Positions 23,534-37,700 of a DNA stretch of 64,000 bases are shown piece after piece. The notes beneath the pieces are model-generated. The model was not told where the DNA came from, searched no databases, and worked only from the letters and a program-made list of their open reading frames with translations. Origin of the DNA: Mesostigma viride. Its lineage: Eukaryota > Streptophyta > Mesostigmatophyceae > Mesostigmatales > Mesostigmataceae. Position 1 is the stretch's first letter. The number at the start of each line of letters is the position of its first letter. The stretch spans positions 1,250,234 through 1,314,233 of the forward strand of contig RPFO01000310.1 of the NCBI GenBank assembly GCA_009746045.1, in the 5' to 3' direction. A program made the position numbers and the translations under genes.

Positions 23534-23638
23534 GGTGGGAACACCCCGCTGCATCATGCATCACAGAGAGGTCATCTGGAGGTTGTCCGGCTTCTCATAG
23601 CAAGCGGCGCGGACGTGAACACAAAGAACACCACGTGG
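23534..23638 (+). CDS. Ankyrin repeat exon 2 of gene B
   Basis: A 105-nt exon (35 codons). The GTAAGG donor at 23639 keeps phase 0; an alternative GT at 23635 would break the frame. Signatures: NTPLHHASQRGHLEVVRLL and GADVNTKNT. The intron after it is only 127 nt, the shortest in the array. Confidence 0.7.
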
Positions 23639-23765
23639 GTAAGGGCTCATCCATCGCTGAGCAAGTATGCTTGGTTATTGCGGACGGCGACATCACAGTG
23701 TGCTCTGTCTGGGTTGTGTGCACGGCAGCAATGTCACGACCGCTATCTATGGCTGCTGCCCTCAG

Positions 23766-23864
23766 TATGGGTACACCCCACTGCATTGTGCATCAAGGAA
23801 AGGTCATCTGGAGGTTTTCTGGCCTCTCATCGCAAGCGGCGCGGATGTGGACGGTATGGACGTT
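23766..23864 (+). CDS. Ankyrin repeat exon 3 of gene B
   Basis: A 99-nt exon after CCTCAG. Signatures: YTPLHCASRKGHLEVF and LIASGADVD. The usual NAKN end is replaced by GMDV, and the donor is a weak GTCGAC, so this exon may be less efficiently used. Confidence 0.6.
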
Positions 23865-24813
23865 GTCGACGAAAGACACTTTTACATGACTGTAAGCAAA
23901 GCAGTTGTGCTGTTTCTTAATCGTTGTGTAGCAACTAAGCCACACGATGCCGATACTGTATGTGGGGAAGGAAGATGGGGCCACGGACTTTACCACGCTG
24001 TCTAATTCAACCCAGCGTTGAACATAGCCGGCGTTGAGATAGCTGCCCGCATGAGCCGACGCTTGTGCCCAACGCTTGTGGCCAGAGGAACACGATGGAG
24101 CCAATAAGATGACATGACCATAAGACTGTGCGGTGATGATCGCGGCAACGGCGAGAAAAGTTTCTTAGCTTGAGAGTGGCGCAAGGAGAAGAACCTGTAT
24201 CGCGCTTGTGCATATCCTTTGGCCTCCTATCTCTGACATCCCCGACTCCTTACCTCCCTTAGCCATGAGGAAAAACATGATGTTTCTGTGTATTTGGGCA
24301 CATGTTTGTATCCCTCTTCTTGTCATGCCGTGGGATGTCTCTTCCCAGCCATGTGCATGCGCAGTTCCCGAACGTCTGCGAAGCTTTTGTCCCCGATTGC
24401 GAAAGACATGTGCTCAGTGGGCTATTGTCCTGGGGTCCATCTCTGCATTTTGGACCTTCCCTATGGCTTGGCACTGCAGGTAGTGATAGTTGGGAGAGAT
24501 CCATCCACGTCTCCACTGTCCCGGGTCCTGCTGTCACAGCCAGATCCCAGCAGGCTGTGGGTGGTAGCCGTGAACACGATATGGCATGGAATGGCAGGCG
24601 TGGCTTGGGTTGGCTTCTTGCACCAACTCGGAGGTCGGCTTGTCAATACAGTGGCAGTGGCAGTGATCAGGGACAATAGCGGTGTCGATTGGTGCGGGAT
24701 CCTTTTAGCTGCAGAGCACGGCGGGGTCCTGTGGATGCTGACATGTCCATGTGTTGCGTGGCTGTTGTCATGCGACTGGGTTGTCACGGGACTTGTGTGG
24801 CTGCTGCCTCCAG

Positions 24814-24912
24814 TATGGGAGAACCCCGCTACATGATGCGTCATGGAACGGCCATCTGGATGTCGTCCAGCATCTCATCGCCAGCGGCGCAGACGTGAAC
24901 GCCAAGAATAAT
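24814..24912 (+). CDS. Ankyrin repeat exon 4 of gene B
   Basis: A 99-nt, phase-0 exon from CTCCAG to GTCAGT. Signatures: RTPLHDASWNGHLDVVQHL and GADVNAKNN. Confidence 0.75.
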
Positions 24913-24966
24913 GTCAGTTTCTGGGTTAATGCCAGTGAGGAAGGGGGATGTGCTGTTACTTAATAG

Positions 24967-25628
24967 TAGGGCTGGGACATCCGGGTCATTTCGCGACCCG
25001 AACACGAACACGAACACCTGGGGAGAGTACCCGAACCCGAATACCGAACATGTTCGGTACATTTCCAGGTGACCCGAACACGAACACGAACATGTTCGGT
25101 ACAGGTTGAAGGTGACCCGAACCCGAACCCGAACATTACCCGAACATTTTACCGAACACGAACAATGAGTCACGAACAATTCATAACGATACACTTGTGA
25201 GTAGGATACGGACACCATCGAGGACAATTGAACTGTCACAAAAGAAAGCAAAATGCTAGCTGTCGTCTGAACTTCTGAAACCGATAGAAATAAACCTTCG
25301 TACTTTGTTATCTTCTTCATTGGCTGGTACTGAAATGTCGAATGATAAGTGAAAAGTTCTGCGGTTTGGTACTGAAAAATTCGGCTGAAAGCAATAACAA
25401 CAACCGAAAAGTATGTAAATGTTCGGTACCGGGTCAGAGGCGAACATGTTCGCCCGGTTCCCAGGGTGACCCGAACACGGACACGAACATGTTCGGTAAG
25501 TTTCCAGGGCGACCCGAACCCGAACAGCACATGTTCGGCCGAACATCTTAGGCGACCCGAACACCGCACATGTTCGGTATTCGCCCGAACATGTTCGTGT
25601 GCGGTATGCGGCGGATGTCCCAGCCCTA
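24967..25628. mobile_element. Non-autonomous hAT-type element (662 bp)
   Basis: Perfect 16-bp terminal inverted repeats TAGGGCTGGGACATCC, flanked by the 8-bp target duplication CTTAATAG (24959-24966 and 25629-25636). Both features are typical of hAT elements. The inside has no transposase and is packed with near-palindromes around CCGAACATGTTCGG and GACCCGAACACGAACA. The paralogous intron at 1-40 shows the uninserted site. Confidence 0.9.
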
Positions 25629-26087
25629 CTTAATAGTCTCATAGCCCTGTAGCATCGCAATGACCGCGTGTGCATGGTGAAGAATATTGGGACGTGGCCA
25701 GGATGTCTGGTTTGTTTCCAGTATGTATGGTTTCGTAATCCGAGTTGTAAACAATTTGTCGAGGTTAACCTGTGTCGTGCCTCCATTCATGTGTCCACTG
25801 TCCCTGGGCAGGATATCTCATCCAGATCTCAGGTTGTGGGTGGTAGTGGCGGGCATGAGATGGTATGGAATGGCAGGCATGTCTCGGCTTCTTGCACTGG
25901 CCAGGAGGCCAGCTTGTCAAGATGGTGGCAGTGGCAGTGATCAGGGACTACGGCAGTGTCGATTGGTGCGGGATCCTTTTTGCTGCACAACACGGCCGGT
26001 TCCTGTGGATGCTGACATGTCCATGTGTTCTGTGGCTGTTGTCATGCGACTGGGTTGTCACACTACCTGTGCGGCTGCTGTCTCCAG

Positions 26088-26186
26088 GTTAAGAGTACCC
26101 CACTGCACCTCGCATCATATCACGGCCATCTGGATGTCGTCCAGCATCTCATCGCCAGCGGCGCAGACGTGGAGGCCAAGAACAAT
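26088..26186 (+). CDS. Ankyrin repeat exon 5 of gene B
   Basis: A 99-nt, phase-0 exon from TCTCCAG to GTCAGT. Signatures: STPLHLASYHGHLDVVQHL and GADVEAKNN. The next exon found is 5.6 kb away at 31807, beyond the recombinase element. Confidence 0.75.
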
Positions 26187-26922
26187 GTCAGTGATAACTC
26201 CATGCAGTGGGCAACGGCCGTGTGCGGTTCCATAATGGTCACGTAGCCCTTGAGCAACGCGATGACCGTGATTGGTGAGGATGATTGGGATGTGAACAAG
26301 GTGTCTGGTTTGTTTCCAGCATGTATGCCCTCGTAATCGGAGCTTCAGCTATATTTGTTGTCAAGACTAGCGCAAGTTGTGTGTAAACAAGCTGTACGTT
26401 TGCGTCAACGCTTTTGGATTTGGCCAGGCTGTCTAGTGCATCCCCAACTTGCGTGCCCCTGTAATCCAAGTGTTGAGAACTTTTCTTGTCAAGGTTCCCG
26501 TGTTGAACATGTGCCCGCATGTGCCAACGCCTGTGGTCAGAGAAAAAGCTATGGGACCTGATAAGAAGAAGGGATCAAGAATGTGGTGGCGATCGTGGCA
26601 ACAGAGGCGGCATTCTTTTCTAGCAGGACTCATCATTCTTATCTGCGTTGCCTGGCCCGCTAAGAACCTCGACGATATTACGTAATTCGCCGGCAAAGTT
26701 ACAAGATTTTTTGCCATTTTGCTGTGGCGAAAGATGTCTTATGGGGAAAGGCCGTGTGCCTTGAAGTGTGACAAAAGCAACTACACCTAGCTAAGGTCGG
26801 CCTCTTTTCTTTTCGAGGGGGGGCTGACAGCAAGCCAGGGGGTACATACCTCTGGTTTGATGAACCTACATCAATAGGGGCACCTATGAACCTTCATATG
26901 AGGATGACATACCCAGCGGCGA

Positions 26923-27417
26923 TTGCACAAGGAGCGAGGCAGCAAAAAGACCAGCGCGCGAGAAGGTAGCCCCTGCACCGCTGTCGCTCATTCTAGCTAC
27001 GCCTGTGACCTGGCTTGCGAAAGAAAAGCAGCTCGCCAACTTGCTCTCCAAATGCACAAATCCCACCAGTTAGAGGGTGCAGTCGAGCAGGTCTTTGGGA
27101 CCGATGACTGGGTGACAGATGCCAGTTTCTGGAGCTTGGTCCAGCTGAAGTCTGCAATACATTTGCTTGCCAATCACGTCTACGTTGGCGATGTGCTGGA
27201 GGCGCGTGACACAAACAAAGCGTCAGTGGCAAAACTTCAATCCATATTGGAGGTTGCAGCGGTTGACGAGGAGTCGCCAATCGTGTCTGCGCAGCGGAAT
27301 ACGGCTGAGACAAAGGAGAACGTCAAAGTCTCAGCAGGCCACAGGGGCTGTCTGACAGGAACCAAGGGAGAGGTTGGCCACGTTTGTTGGGGTACCTCTG
27401 GAAGTGGGGAATATTAA
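26923..27417 (+). pseudogene. Unrecognised 164-codon frame in decayed element
   Basis: Contains VEQVFGTDDWVTDASFWSL and LKSAIHLLANHVYVGDV. Other frames overlap downstream (27374-27718, 27700-27966, 28021-28470), a pattern expected of one old gene cut by frameshifts. It may be the Gag-like or upstream part of the recombinase element, but only position suggests so. Confidence 0.3.
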
Positions 27418-28677
27418 GGGCGAGGAGTGCGAGGAGGAGGTGCTCATGCCCCACAGATTCTTGCAAGGTTTGAAGGAAGCATTTGGGGGGAGGGAGGAAG
27501 CCATAATCCAGCCAAAAGATTTGAAAGATTTGGCGCTGCCAAGCCAAGCCAAGAGCGCGGATTGGAGACAAGAGCAGGTGTTGCCAGAAGTACTGGAGAG
27601 TGCCAGTGACAACGGAATGGGTATCCAGACGCCGGTGGGTCATGACAAGCAAGCCAGAAAACAGGCAGAACCTGGAGAGCAGGAAAACTGTCATGAACGT
27701 TGGATTTGCCAAGGATAGCCTTCTCAGAAAGCTGGGCCCTACAGGCTGAAGCTGGGGACCTTCTGGGCTTGGAATACTTAGTGAGGGTGGTGGCGGCCTT
27801 GCTGCAGGTGGAGAGTCAGGGTGGGGGGGTGGAGGGTGGCAAGCCACCCAATCCTGCCACTCGAGGAGGAGGCTGCACCCTCCGCCTATCCGGCTGTCGA
27901 GGCAGCCATGCAGGCTGCGATCACTCTTGGACAATCTCAGCGACGACCAGCAAAAAGGAAACATAGAATACCAGCATGGCGCCGCTCGCTTTTCCTGCTG
28001 CCGTAGTTAATTTTGCCTAAGTGAACCACGTGCGGCAGGGTGAGATTGGCACGCTGGCGACAGCATGCTACGCGCCACCGCCGCGAGTATGCACTGAATG
28101 CAAGGTAAAATGGCTTGACTGGCTGGGGTGTTTGGGGGCTGGCCCTTTTCTAGAGGAGTGTGCTTTAGGTGGAGGGAGGAGGCCCGTGCGAGGGTCAAAA
28201 AGCACCGCACCTGGCTCAGTTCTTGCCACAAGCCAGGTGCAAGCAGGTGCTGATGCAATACATGGGAAGCAGAATGAATACGTACAGCAGACTCCGCGAG
28301 TGTGCCAAAGGCGGAGGTGGCAGGGACGATGCGGCCACTCGACCTGCTGGCGAGCAGGCGGGTCATTTGTGCCAGCGAGGAAAACTGCATCAAGCCAGCA
28401 GGCGCGGCGAGCGCAAGGTACTGGGATGTGCCTAAGCTCTGCCGGGGATCAATGCCCCACGATGGAATGAGCTAGCTCATGGGCAGGGCGGTGGGCGTGG
28501 GCGTGGTCATGTTCGGGGAGAAGCAGCCCAAGTGGGTGGATGGCTCCTTTGGGTGGCCAAGGGGGTGGGCGAGCAGCAGTTTACAGTCAACAAGGAGCTG
28601 AGCAACCAGCTGTGGGTGGACCCTCCCAAGACCGTGCAATCACCACCTGGGCATACTCGCGGTTGTCTACATGAAGG

Positions 28678-30442
28678 CCCCGTGCTACAGCGCAGAAAGT
28701 AAACCTGCGTCGTACAATTACTCCGTCGAGGTGCCTGAGTGATGGTGGGACTACCAAGGGCTACCTAGTGTGTGGTCTGCTAGTGTGGGCCTGTCGGGGC
28801 CAAGGCGAGGGTTTGGCCTGTGCTAGAAGTGCTGGCTATGGCGCATTCCCATGCGGCGGTGCTGGGAAGGTCATACATGAGATGGTGCTCTACGTGAGCA
28901 GTGCCTTGGATCCGTGGGGCCAGGTAAGCTTCAGATTAAGTGCTGGTAAGCTCACTGTGTTGCGTGACGAATGGGGCCAGCCAACACGCCTGGATGTTGA
29001 GTACAAGGAGGAGCCACGGGGGAGCTGCAGATTGACCGGGAAAATCCCCTAGCCCCCATGTAGTCTCTTACCATCGATGATTTGGTGGCCAGCAACGGCC
29101 ACACCTGTGAGGTGGCGAGCCAGCTCATCACGCGCACTATCGAGGGAGGCTACCTTCCTTACAACCTTGTGCCCACCAATGATAAGAAGAAGATGTCCAG
29201 CTTGGGTGGGAACGAGCTGGAGACCCTGGGGGTGGTGCACTGGCGGGATGGCATGCTGGAACCAACGGCGAAGCAGCTAATCGTGGAGGTTGCCCACCCC
29301 CAAGCTACCCTCGAGGATGGGCTATGGCTGTGGAGCTTGCTGCTTACTCGGGGTGGTAGTTTTGGCTGCACATGCTAAGCCACTGCTGCTTGTCTATCGG
29401 GCAGCGATGCTTCAAGTTTACCAGCCTGAAAGGGTTGGGCCAGCGGTCATGATCGCTATGGGCCGGGGTGAGGGAGGAGCTAGAGTGTGCCCTGGCATTG
29501 GCTCGTACGCTCAGAGGTGACAGGGGAGCACCTTTGGCAAAGGAGGCCGAGGCTTCTGGTGCGTCCACCTATGGACAGGGTGTCATCTGCGGTGCGATGG
29601 AGCCAGGTCGTGTGATGGAGCTGGCCTACGCACATGAGGCGCGGGGGCACTCAATCTTGCTCACACCAACCGAGGTGCCCTTCACTGGCCCTAGATTGTT
29701 GATTACGTGGGCCAAACACGCTATTGCTTGCCAGACATGGCGGGTTGGGGCCCTTAAGAGTTGCTGGCAGGATCCATGCATCAATCAGAAACGGACGTGG
29801 AGAGGAGTGCGTGCAGCCTGAAAAATAGAGGCAATTGATAGTTAGATTCAGTTGGATTTTTACGTTGGCAATGGGGTGTTTGGCTAAGGGGTGGTTATCA
29901 TCCTTAAGCTAAACAAGCAGAGCTACAGTATGTGCGCGCTTACCATGGCTATCAGAAGCCGCTCCCAGTGGGTGTGAACGCAGAGCGCTCTTCAGCCAGC
30001 CGATGGCATTTTCCTCAGATGGTCCATGGATGCCTTCCTGGCAGGCTGGTTTTGTGACCTGACTGCTGGACTTTCTATTTTTTGTGAGTGGATTTGTGCT
30101 GCCTACCATCCCCGAGGCGGTCGCGGTCGCACCGTATGCCTGCATGCCAAGGTCTGGCTTCACCTGAACTACCCCGACGTTGTTTTACAACTGGGTACTG
30201 GCGGGCCGTATGCGTGCGGGGTGGCAGCGTTTAACTCCGGCCATCAGCCCTCCGCCTATGCCCTGGCACCTTTGCTATTCCACTGCCCTGTTGCTAATTT
30301 CGCGTCAACATGTACATTTGAGTGCGTTGATTATTGTTGCTTTCCAGTAGTATGTACGCATTAGCAAGGCGCTCGGGCTGCAGATTCGGGATGTGGCTCA
30401 TCCTGGCCACCCCTTACCTGAGCCAGGGCATAGTCGGAGCAG
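28678..30442 (+). pseudogene. Decayed 5' part of tyrosine-recombinase element, copy B
   Basis: Matches 141-1898. Here decayed sequence continues upstream without a break, whereas copy A is cut at 141. The stretch 29082-29378 stays open and is conserved with copy A. Product not recognised. Confidence 0.4.
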
Positions 30443-30871
30443 TTGTGCTCTGCAACCCCAAAATCTGTGCAGCGACCGACCCATCATGTCGTCGGCTGGG
30501 ACGCCATTTCTGTGTGGCTCCTGCGACGTCTGACGGCCGGCCAGCCCCCTGATGCAGTTCTTTTTCGGGGCTTGACGTATAGCCAGGCTAGGCAGCAGTG
30601 GGAGGCATTGCAGACCCGGTTGGGCATTCAGGGCATGTTTTGTTTTCACGGCCCCCGGCATGGGGGGGCCACGCACGACCCCATTGCAGGGCATTCGCCG
30701 GAGGCCGTGCAGCTGCACTGCCGGTGGGCTTAATCGGCCCTTTTGGTCAGGCGCTACATTGGCTTCCATTGTGGCCTGCTGGCCCGTGACATCGCCCTGG
30801 CCCTCTGGGCGCAGGCCCGGGATTTTCACCTTGTGTACTTCCGGCATCACGTCGGTGGCATTGTGTTTTGA
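30443..30871 (+). pseudogene. Tyrosine recombinase (DIRS/Crypton-like), copy B
   Basis: Same frame as copy A with the same in-frame TAA (30731-30733), so the stop predates the duplication. Box II reads HGPRHGGATHD and keeps the Arg that copy A lost. After the stop the frame continues with VRRYIGFHCGLLARD, containing the putative nucleophile Tyr, to a TGA at 30869-30871. It is probably inactive because of the stop. Confidence 0.6.
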
Positions 30872-31806
30872 CGCATCAGTTTAGCCAGTTTTGACGCATT
30901 CAGTTTTCGTCACTCGTTTTTCGGACATCAACCGACCTCGCCCATGTGTTGTGGCTCAGGGGGGAAAGGGCTCAACTAAACCGAGGGTGAACCTGGGTTG
31001 GGACAAAGTTCCCCCCTAGCTAGTGTGGTAATGTTTGTCTTATTTACATGTTGTACATTATGTCAGCTATAAGTCATGTAAGCAGATGTGGGTAATTCAG
31101 GGGCACAGCTGCTGTGGGCTGGTCCTGCAAATTCACATAGTGCGCTCAGCCCAGCACAGAGATGGCCGTGTGGTCATCTGGTAGACAAGTCTGTGGTATT
31201 CCACCGTACAGAGCTATCACACATATTGTAATAAACTTGACGTTTTATGATGTTCCATGCAACGCAAACAAGTCCAGAAATGGATTGGGCGATGCTGTGT
31301 ATTTGGTCTGGTGTTTTTATCATGCTTGGAGGTGCTAGTGATGCGGTGGAAATGATGTTCTCGACCAGACATGCAGATGCATCATCTTTGTTTTTTCGAT
31401 GTGGACAACCTGCTGCTTGCTTGGGCCACGCTCTGGTGGTCTATCTGTGCATTACAAACTTTCCCTATGGTTTGGCACAGCAAGTAGCAATGGTTGGGAT
31501 CACTTCATGCGTGTCTCCACTTTTCCTGGGTCCCAGGTGTCGCAGCCAGGTCTTGGAAGGTTGTGGGTGGTCATTCTCAACAAGAGGGGGGACAGGCTGG
31601 CATGACATCTGCAGCCGTTAGTGAAGGGGGTCTGTTTGACCAAACTGTGGCAGTGGCAGTCATCATGGACCGTGGTGGTGCTGATGGGCGCAGGATGATT
31701 ACTGCTGCAAGAGCATAGCTGGTTTTCTTGATGCTGACGTATCTGAGCGCTAATTGGCTGCTGTACACTGGGTTGCCATGGGAGTTTTTATGGCTTGCGG
31801 ATCCAG

Positions 31807-31905
31807 TATGGGGATACTCCACTGCATTGTGCATCAAGGCGGGGGCATCTGGATGTCGTCCAGCATCTTATCGCAATCGGCGCGGATGTGAACGCCAAGA
31901 ACGAG
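31807..31905 (+). CDS. Ankyrin repeat exon 6 of gene B
   Basis: A 99-nt, phase-0 exon from ATCCAG to GTAAGT. Signatures: DTPLHCASRRGHLDVVQHL and GADVNAKNE. Duplicate of the gene A exon at 3282-3380. Confidence 0.8.
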
Positions 31906-32971
<1,066 letters not shown>

Positions 32972-33145
32972 AGGGGGGATACGCCCCTGGATATCGCCGA
33001 GAAATCAAAGAAAACGGACGTAGCACAGATCTTGCGTCATGCTGCGGACAAGCCAACAGTGGCCCAACCACGGGTGCAACAGCCACCTGCCGCACCAAAC
33101 AAGCCGCAGGCGCAACACCTCACCGAGCCAGCCGAGGGAAAAGCA
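32972..33145 (+). CDS. Ankyrin cap exon plus linker, gene B
   Basis: A 174-nt, phase-0 exon (58 codons). Half ankyrin repeat DTPLDIAEKSKKTDVAQIL followed by a Pro/Gln linker ending EGKA, with a GTGAGT donor. Splices in frame to 34783. Confidence 0.75.
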
Positions 33146-34782
33146 GTGAGTGCGCACTATCAATGTAATATTGCCCTCTGTATAGCCACGTAGTAGCTTT
33201 CCAAGGACACTTGGAGCTAAGCACGCCCTTAGTGACCAAGTGCTTGCATCTGGCACGTGCAGGGATTGTGACCTCTCGTATCTCTGCAGAGCACAGTTAC
33301 TTGGACATTTAGTAGGGTGGCACCCCGAAACTGCAAAACTGCCAACTGGCGATAGCCCTGGTGGAACGTCATGCGTTGCGATGACACTTAGAGCCCTAGT
33401 TGGCATGTTTGTCCATCATGGCGATTGCTTTATTCTTGATTGCGTGCTCAGAGTGTGACATATCTGCATGTTTAGCTTTGCTCAATATGCCAGTGTGGGC
33501 GGTACCTAGTGGTCGCGATGGCTCACTAGGGACACACTTGCGATGTCGTTCGAGCTCGTTTGGCATGCTATTAGTAATAGACTGGTACTACTAGAACTGC
33601 TGCCCATGCCTGGCTAGGTACTTTCTAGGCTGCCTGCAGCAGCTGCATGTCACAATGACAGATAGCCATGTGTTGCAGCTTTGTTGCCTGTGTGAAAGCG
33701 TTGGTGCTTTTTGTAGCACCAGCTGCTACGAAAAAGAAAAGACGAAAGATGGAGAGAGTGCATGTTATGCCAGTATATCCGCATCAGCAGCGTCGTTTCG
33801 AGGAGAGTAAGTGGTGCCATTTCTAAACGAAACTCGGCTTTGTTTTCAAACGGAGCTGAGGCTGTTAAATAAGGTATGTATGTGCTGATCGACTGTCTCT
33901 AGCTAGGCAGCACTCATTGTCTCGCCAATAAATGATGGAAGCATGATAGGCTGAGGAAAACTTATACAACCGTGAAGTGAGGGGAATGTCGAGTTGAGTG
34001 GCATCGAAAAATCATATTTCTAATTCCAAGGCTGCTGGGATAGATAGTAGTGTCATAGAGAGTCAGATGGCCAGGGCTGGAGCTTTTTAAAATCAATTTT
34101 CCATCGAGCTGCCGGGCCAGCTGGTGACTTGCCATGCTGTATTTATTCAGCACAAAGTTCTGCAGAGAAGCTGCTGCATAAATTCAGCTTGGGAGCCTGC
34201 ACCACTTACATAATCACACGATGGCCGTTAACGGCCTTGGTCCTTGTGAAATGCGGTTTTGCGGTGGTTGTCAAGTTAGTTATGCAGTGGTTGGTAATTG
34301 ACTAGGCGTCTCACCATATTCGGGCAATGCATGTCACCGATTGCTGAACCGTCCATTTTTTCATACACGACCCCTTCATTTTTTTTTCCACGTCTGTGCG
34401 AGTGCTTTGGTTCAGGGCAGGACTGCCTGACAGCCTTCTGAGGCCTTCAGCCCTGACACAATCATAGTCATCCTCACCCCATTTCCTATCGTTTCCTTTC
34501 CCAAAATCGGCCAACTCCCATCCCCGGCTGATATGCATGGATGTGCGAACCTAGGGTGGGTGTCAACATGTTACCGAGTTAGAACCCAAAACTACTTACT
34601 AGGAGCCCAGCTGGCACATATGTGACATAGGGTGCCCGAATCTCCATGACATGCTGCCCCAGGCACTTCCTTTGCCATTAAATTGAACCTTGGAAACATT
34701 GATTTCCTGTTCTCCATCCTACATCCTGACGGTAGGAATTTCCTGACCTTGTTATTTGCTTGTGCCGGACTGGACCATGCAG
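33146..34782 (+). other. Intron between cap exon and kinase exon, gene B
   Basis: Counterpart of 4825-6459. No coding sequence seen. Confidence 0.7.
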
Positions 34783-37700
34783 GATATGAAGGATGCTTTT
34801 GCAGAGATCGACTGGTCCGCCCGCCAGCTGGATCCGGAACCTGGCCTCCTCTCCAGCCTGGAGGGCAAAGTAACCATCATGCAAGGAACCTGGACAGTTG
34901 CGCAGCTGGCCCATCGCATGGGGGTGGTGGTGAAGAGCAGCGCCTTGAATGCGGCGAGATTGGCCACACAGCTTAGGCAAGAGGATCAGCGAAGCAGGGA
35001 GCAGCTGGCCCAGGCGCAGGCACAAGAGGACGTCATGCACCGCAAGCTGGCCCACCTTCGCCGGAACAGCACGGACGTGGCTGCGGCAAGGGACCGGGAT
35101 GACGCGGTGCAGGCATATGCGAGCAGCCTTCAGGCTCTGCGTGAGACTTTGGAGAAGAAGGCAGGCCTGTCGGAGCAGCGACTTAAGCAGCAGCTGACGC
35201 TTAAGGAAACCATGGGTTTGTTTGACAACAGCCAAGAGACATTGCCTGCTAGAGATGCGGGGAAAGGGCTTGAGCCAGACATGGAGGCAACCGGCCAGCT
35301 GGCGCTGGAGCAGCTGAGGGCAGTGGTAAAGGACTGCAATGATGAGCTGATGCCTGCAGCGGTGGCTACACAGAAAGCAATGGAGCATTTGCAGGCCTGC
35401 TTGGAGAAACAGGAAAGCATCGCAGCAAAATTGCGGGGTCGGCTGGATGCTGCCGTCCAATCAGGGCAGCGGTTTGCAGCCTCGGTGCTTTCCCAGCTGA
35501 AGGGTGAGACTCCCGAGGAGGATGGCAGACATGCGCGAAAGATGTCAGAGATAACGTCCTTGCGTGAGAAGGAAGTGCGCAGGATGATGGCCCTGAGAGA
35601 GAGCATCCCAGGGACCCTGTCTCGCATGGCGGCTGCCCAGCAGGAGAGTCTGCTGATCAAACGACAGCTGAGGGATACTCGCAACCAAATAATAGACGCG
35701 GAGGAGGATGGGCGCACGGGGCAGCTGCAGCAGCTCAAGGAGAAGGAGAGGGCGCTGCTGGAGCAAGCCTCCAAGTTGGCTGCGGAACAAGCCATGCTGT
35801 CCGAGTCGTTGGCAGATGCCAAGCTGCAGCAGTGGTACCCGGACTTGCTGGCGCAAGAGGAGCGCATCAAGGAGCTGCACAAGTTCCTACCGGCGGGCAC
35901 CAGCAGGGACCTGATTGACAATGACTGGAACCTGTCCAAGTTCCGGGATAGCTCTGGCAAACCTTTGATTCCAGGGAGGGGCGTATGGCGGGTGCGGCTA
36001 ATGGAGGACTGGAGCGGGAGGCAGTGGGTGGTGAAGGAGATGGGACCAGGTCCAGAGCTGCGGCGGGAGGTCAACCGGCTGAAGGCATTGCAGCACCCGC
36101 TGGTGATCCCCCTGGAGCGGGTGTTCATCGATAACAACGTGGCCTACCTGCAGATGCCCTACTACAAGAACGGGAACTTGCGTGACTGGGTTGACAGCAT
36201 CGTGGTCTCACTGAAGGGGGCAGCGAGCCTGACCACCCAGCAGGGTGCGCAGATCTGGAGCACAATGAAGCAGGTCTTCCAGGCGGTGGCCTTCCTCCAC
36301 CGCAAGGGCATCGTGCACCGCGACCTCAAGCCGGAGAATGTGCTGCTGCAGGATGATGGCCAGATCGCGCTGTGTGACTTTGGGGTCAGCCACGATGTGC
36401 TGGCGCACCTGCAGACGACCAAGGCAACGCTGGCCATGGGGGGACATACCGCGTGCTATGCCGCCCCGGAGGTGCTTGCGGGGAAGGGCGTGTCCGCAAG
36501 CAACCCGTACGCCGAGGACCTATGGTCCCTGGGGGTGATGCTTTTGGAGCTGGCAGGGACCCGGCTGTCTTGGAACGCGATAACCTCCCGCCTGGAGGAT
36601 GAGCTGGGTCGGCCCATCAACACGGCCGACTTGCTGGTGGGCAAATCCAAGTGGCACCGCGATCTGATCACCCTGGCTGACTCCCTGCTTCAGAAGGACC
36701 CTGACGCGCGGCCCAGTGCTGACGCGGTCCTTGCCTGCGAGTTCTTCCAACAAGACCCGTCCGCCAGCCAGGTGCAGCAGAACCGCCACCTGCTACTGCT
36801 GACCAGCCACCTGGCGAAGCTGCGGCAGAGCCCTCAGGGTGGCGGGCGGCCCAAGACCCACGTGATGAGGTTGGACGTGCGCGAGGGGCCCGGCATGGTT
36901 GCCCCGGTGCTGGCGCTGTTTGCTCGGGAGGACGTCAAGCCCGAGGAGACCGTGGTGGGCGAACATGCGGGCGTGCGCATCCCTCTCTCCGAGGTGCTCC
37001 ACAACTTTTTTGAGGCGGTGGTGCTGCCTGCTGCCGGCCTGTTTGAGCAGGGCAAGGGGGATGGCGAGGATGCCAGTGGGTCTGGAGCGGCCTCCCAGGT
37101 GCGCGAGGGGGTGGCCTTCCTTCCCAGGGTTTGCCAGGCCAGGGACGCCAAGGCCGTGGAGACCCACCGGCAGCGGCTGCGCACGGTGGGCAAGATCTTG
37201 GCCAAGGCGGTGCTGCAGTGCATCCATGTGCCGGTGCAGTTTTGCAGCGCGCTCTTCTGTGCGCTGGTGGCCAAGGACGACCTCACGCAGTACAGCACGG
37301 CCGACTGCCTGGAGATGCTGGCGGAGTTTGACCCCACCGACGCGCGCCGCATGCGCGTCACGCTGGCCATGAAGCACGGGGACGGCGAATCGGGGATCAC
37401 CCTGGGGGCCCTCATGGCCGATGCCGGCGCGGACGAGACCGTCATGACGGATGCCAACAAAGACCTGCTCGTGCGCAAGGCGATCCACCACCGCCTGGTC
37501 TTGACGCGGGCGGCCGAGCTCGCAGAGGTGCGTGCCGGCTTCCTGTGCCTCGACTGGGAGCCCCTGCTGGGTGTGCTCTCGCCGTTTGACCTGATGACCC
37601 TCTTCTTTGGGACGGACTACCTGGACGTCAGCCGCGTCAGCCAGGCGTTCCAGCTGGACACGGCCAGCTGGGAGGGCAGGGAGGTGCAGGGGCAGCAGGT

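Larger units (their letters stand above)
26187..31806 (+). other. 5.6-kb intron of gene B holding a decayed element
   Basis: Framed by the ankyrin exons at 26088-26186 and 31807-31905. It contains unrecognised decayed coding sequence (about 26880-28680), the start of the 28.5-kb duplication unit at 28678, and tyrosine-recombinase copy B. That this is spliced out as one intron is inferred from exon phases. Confidence 0.5.
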
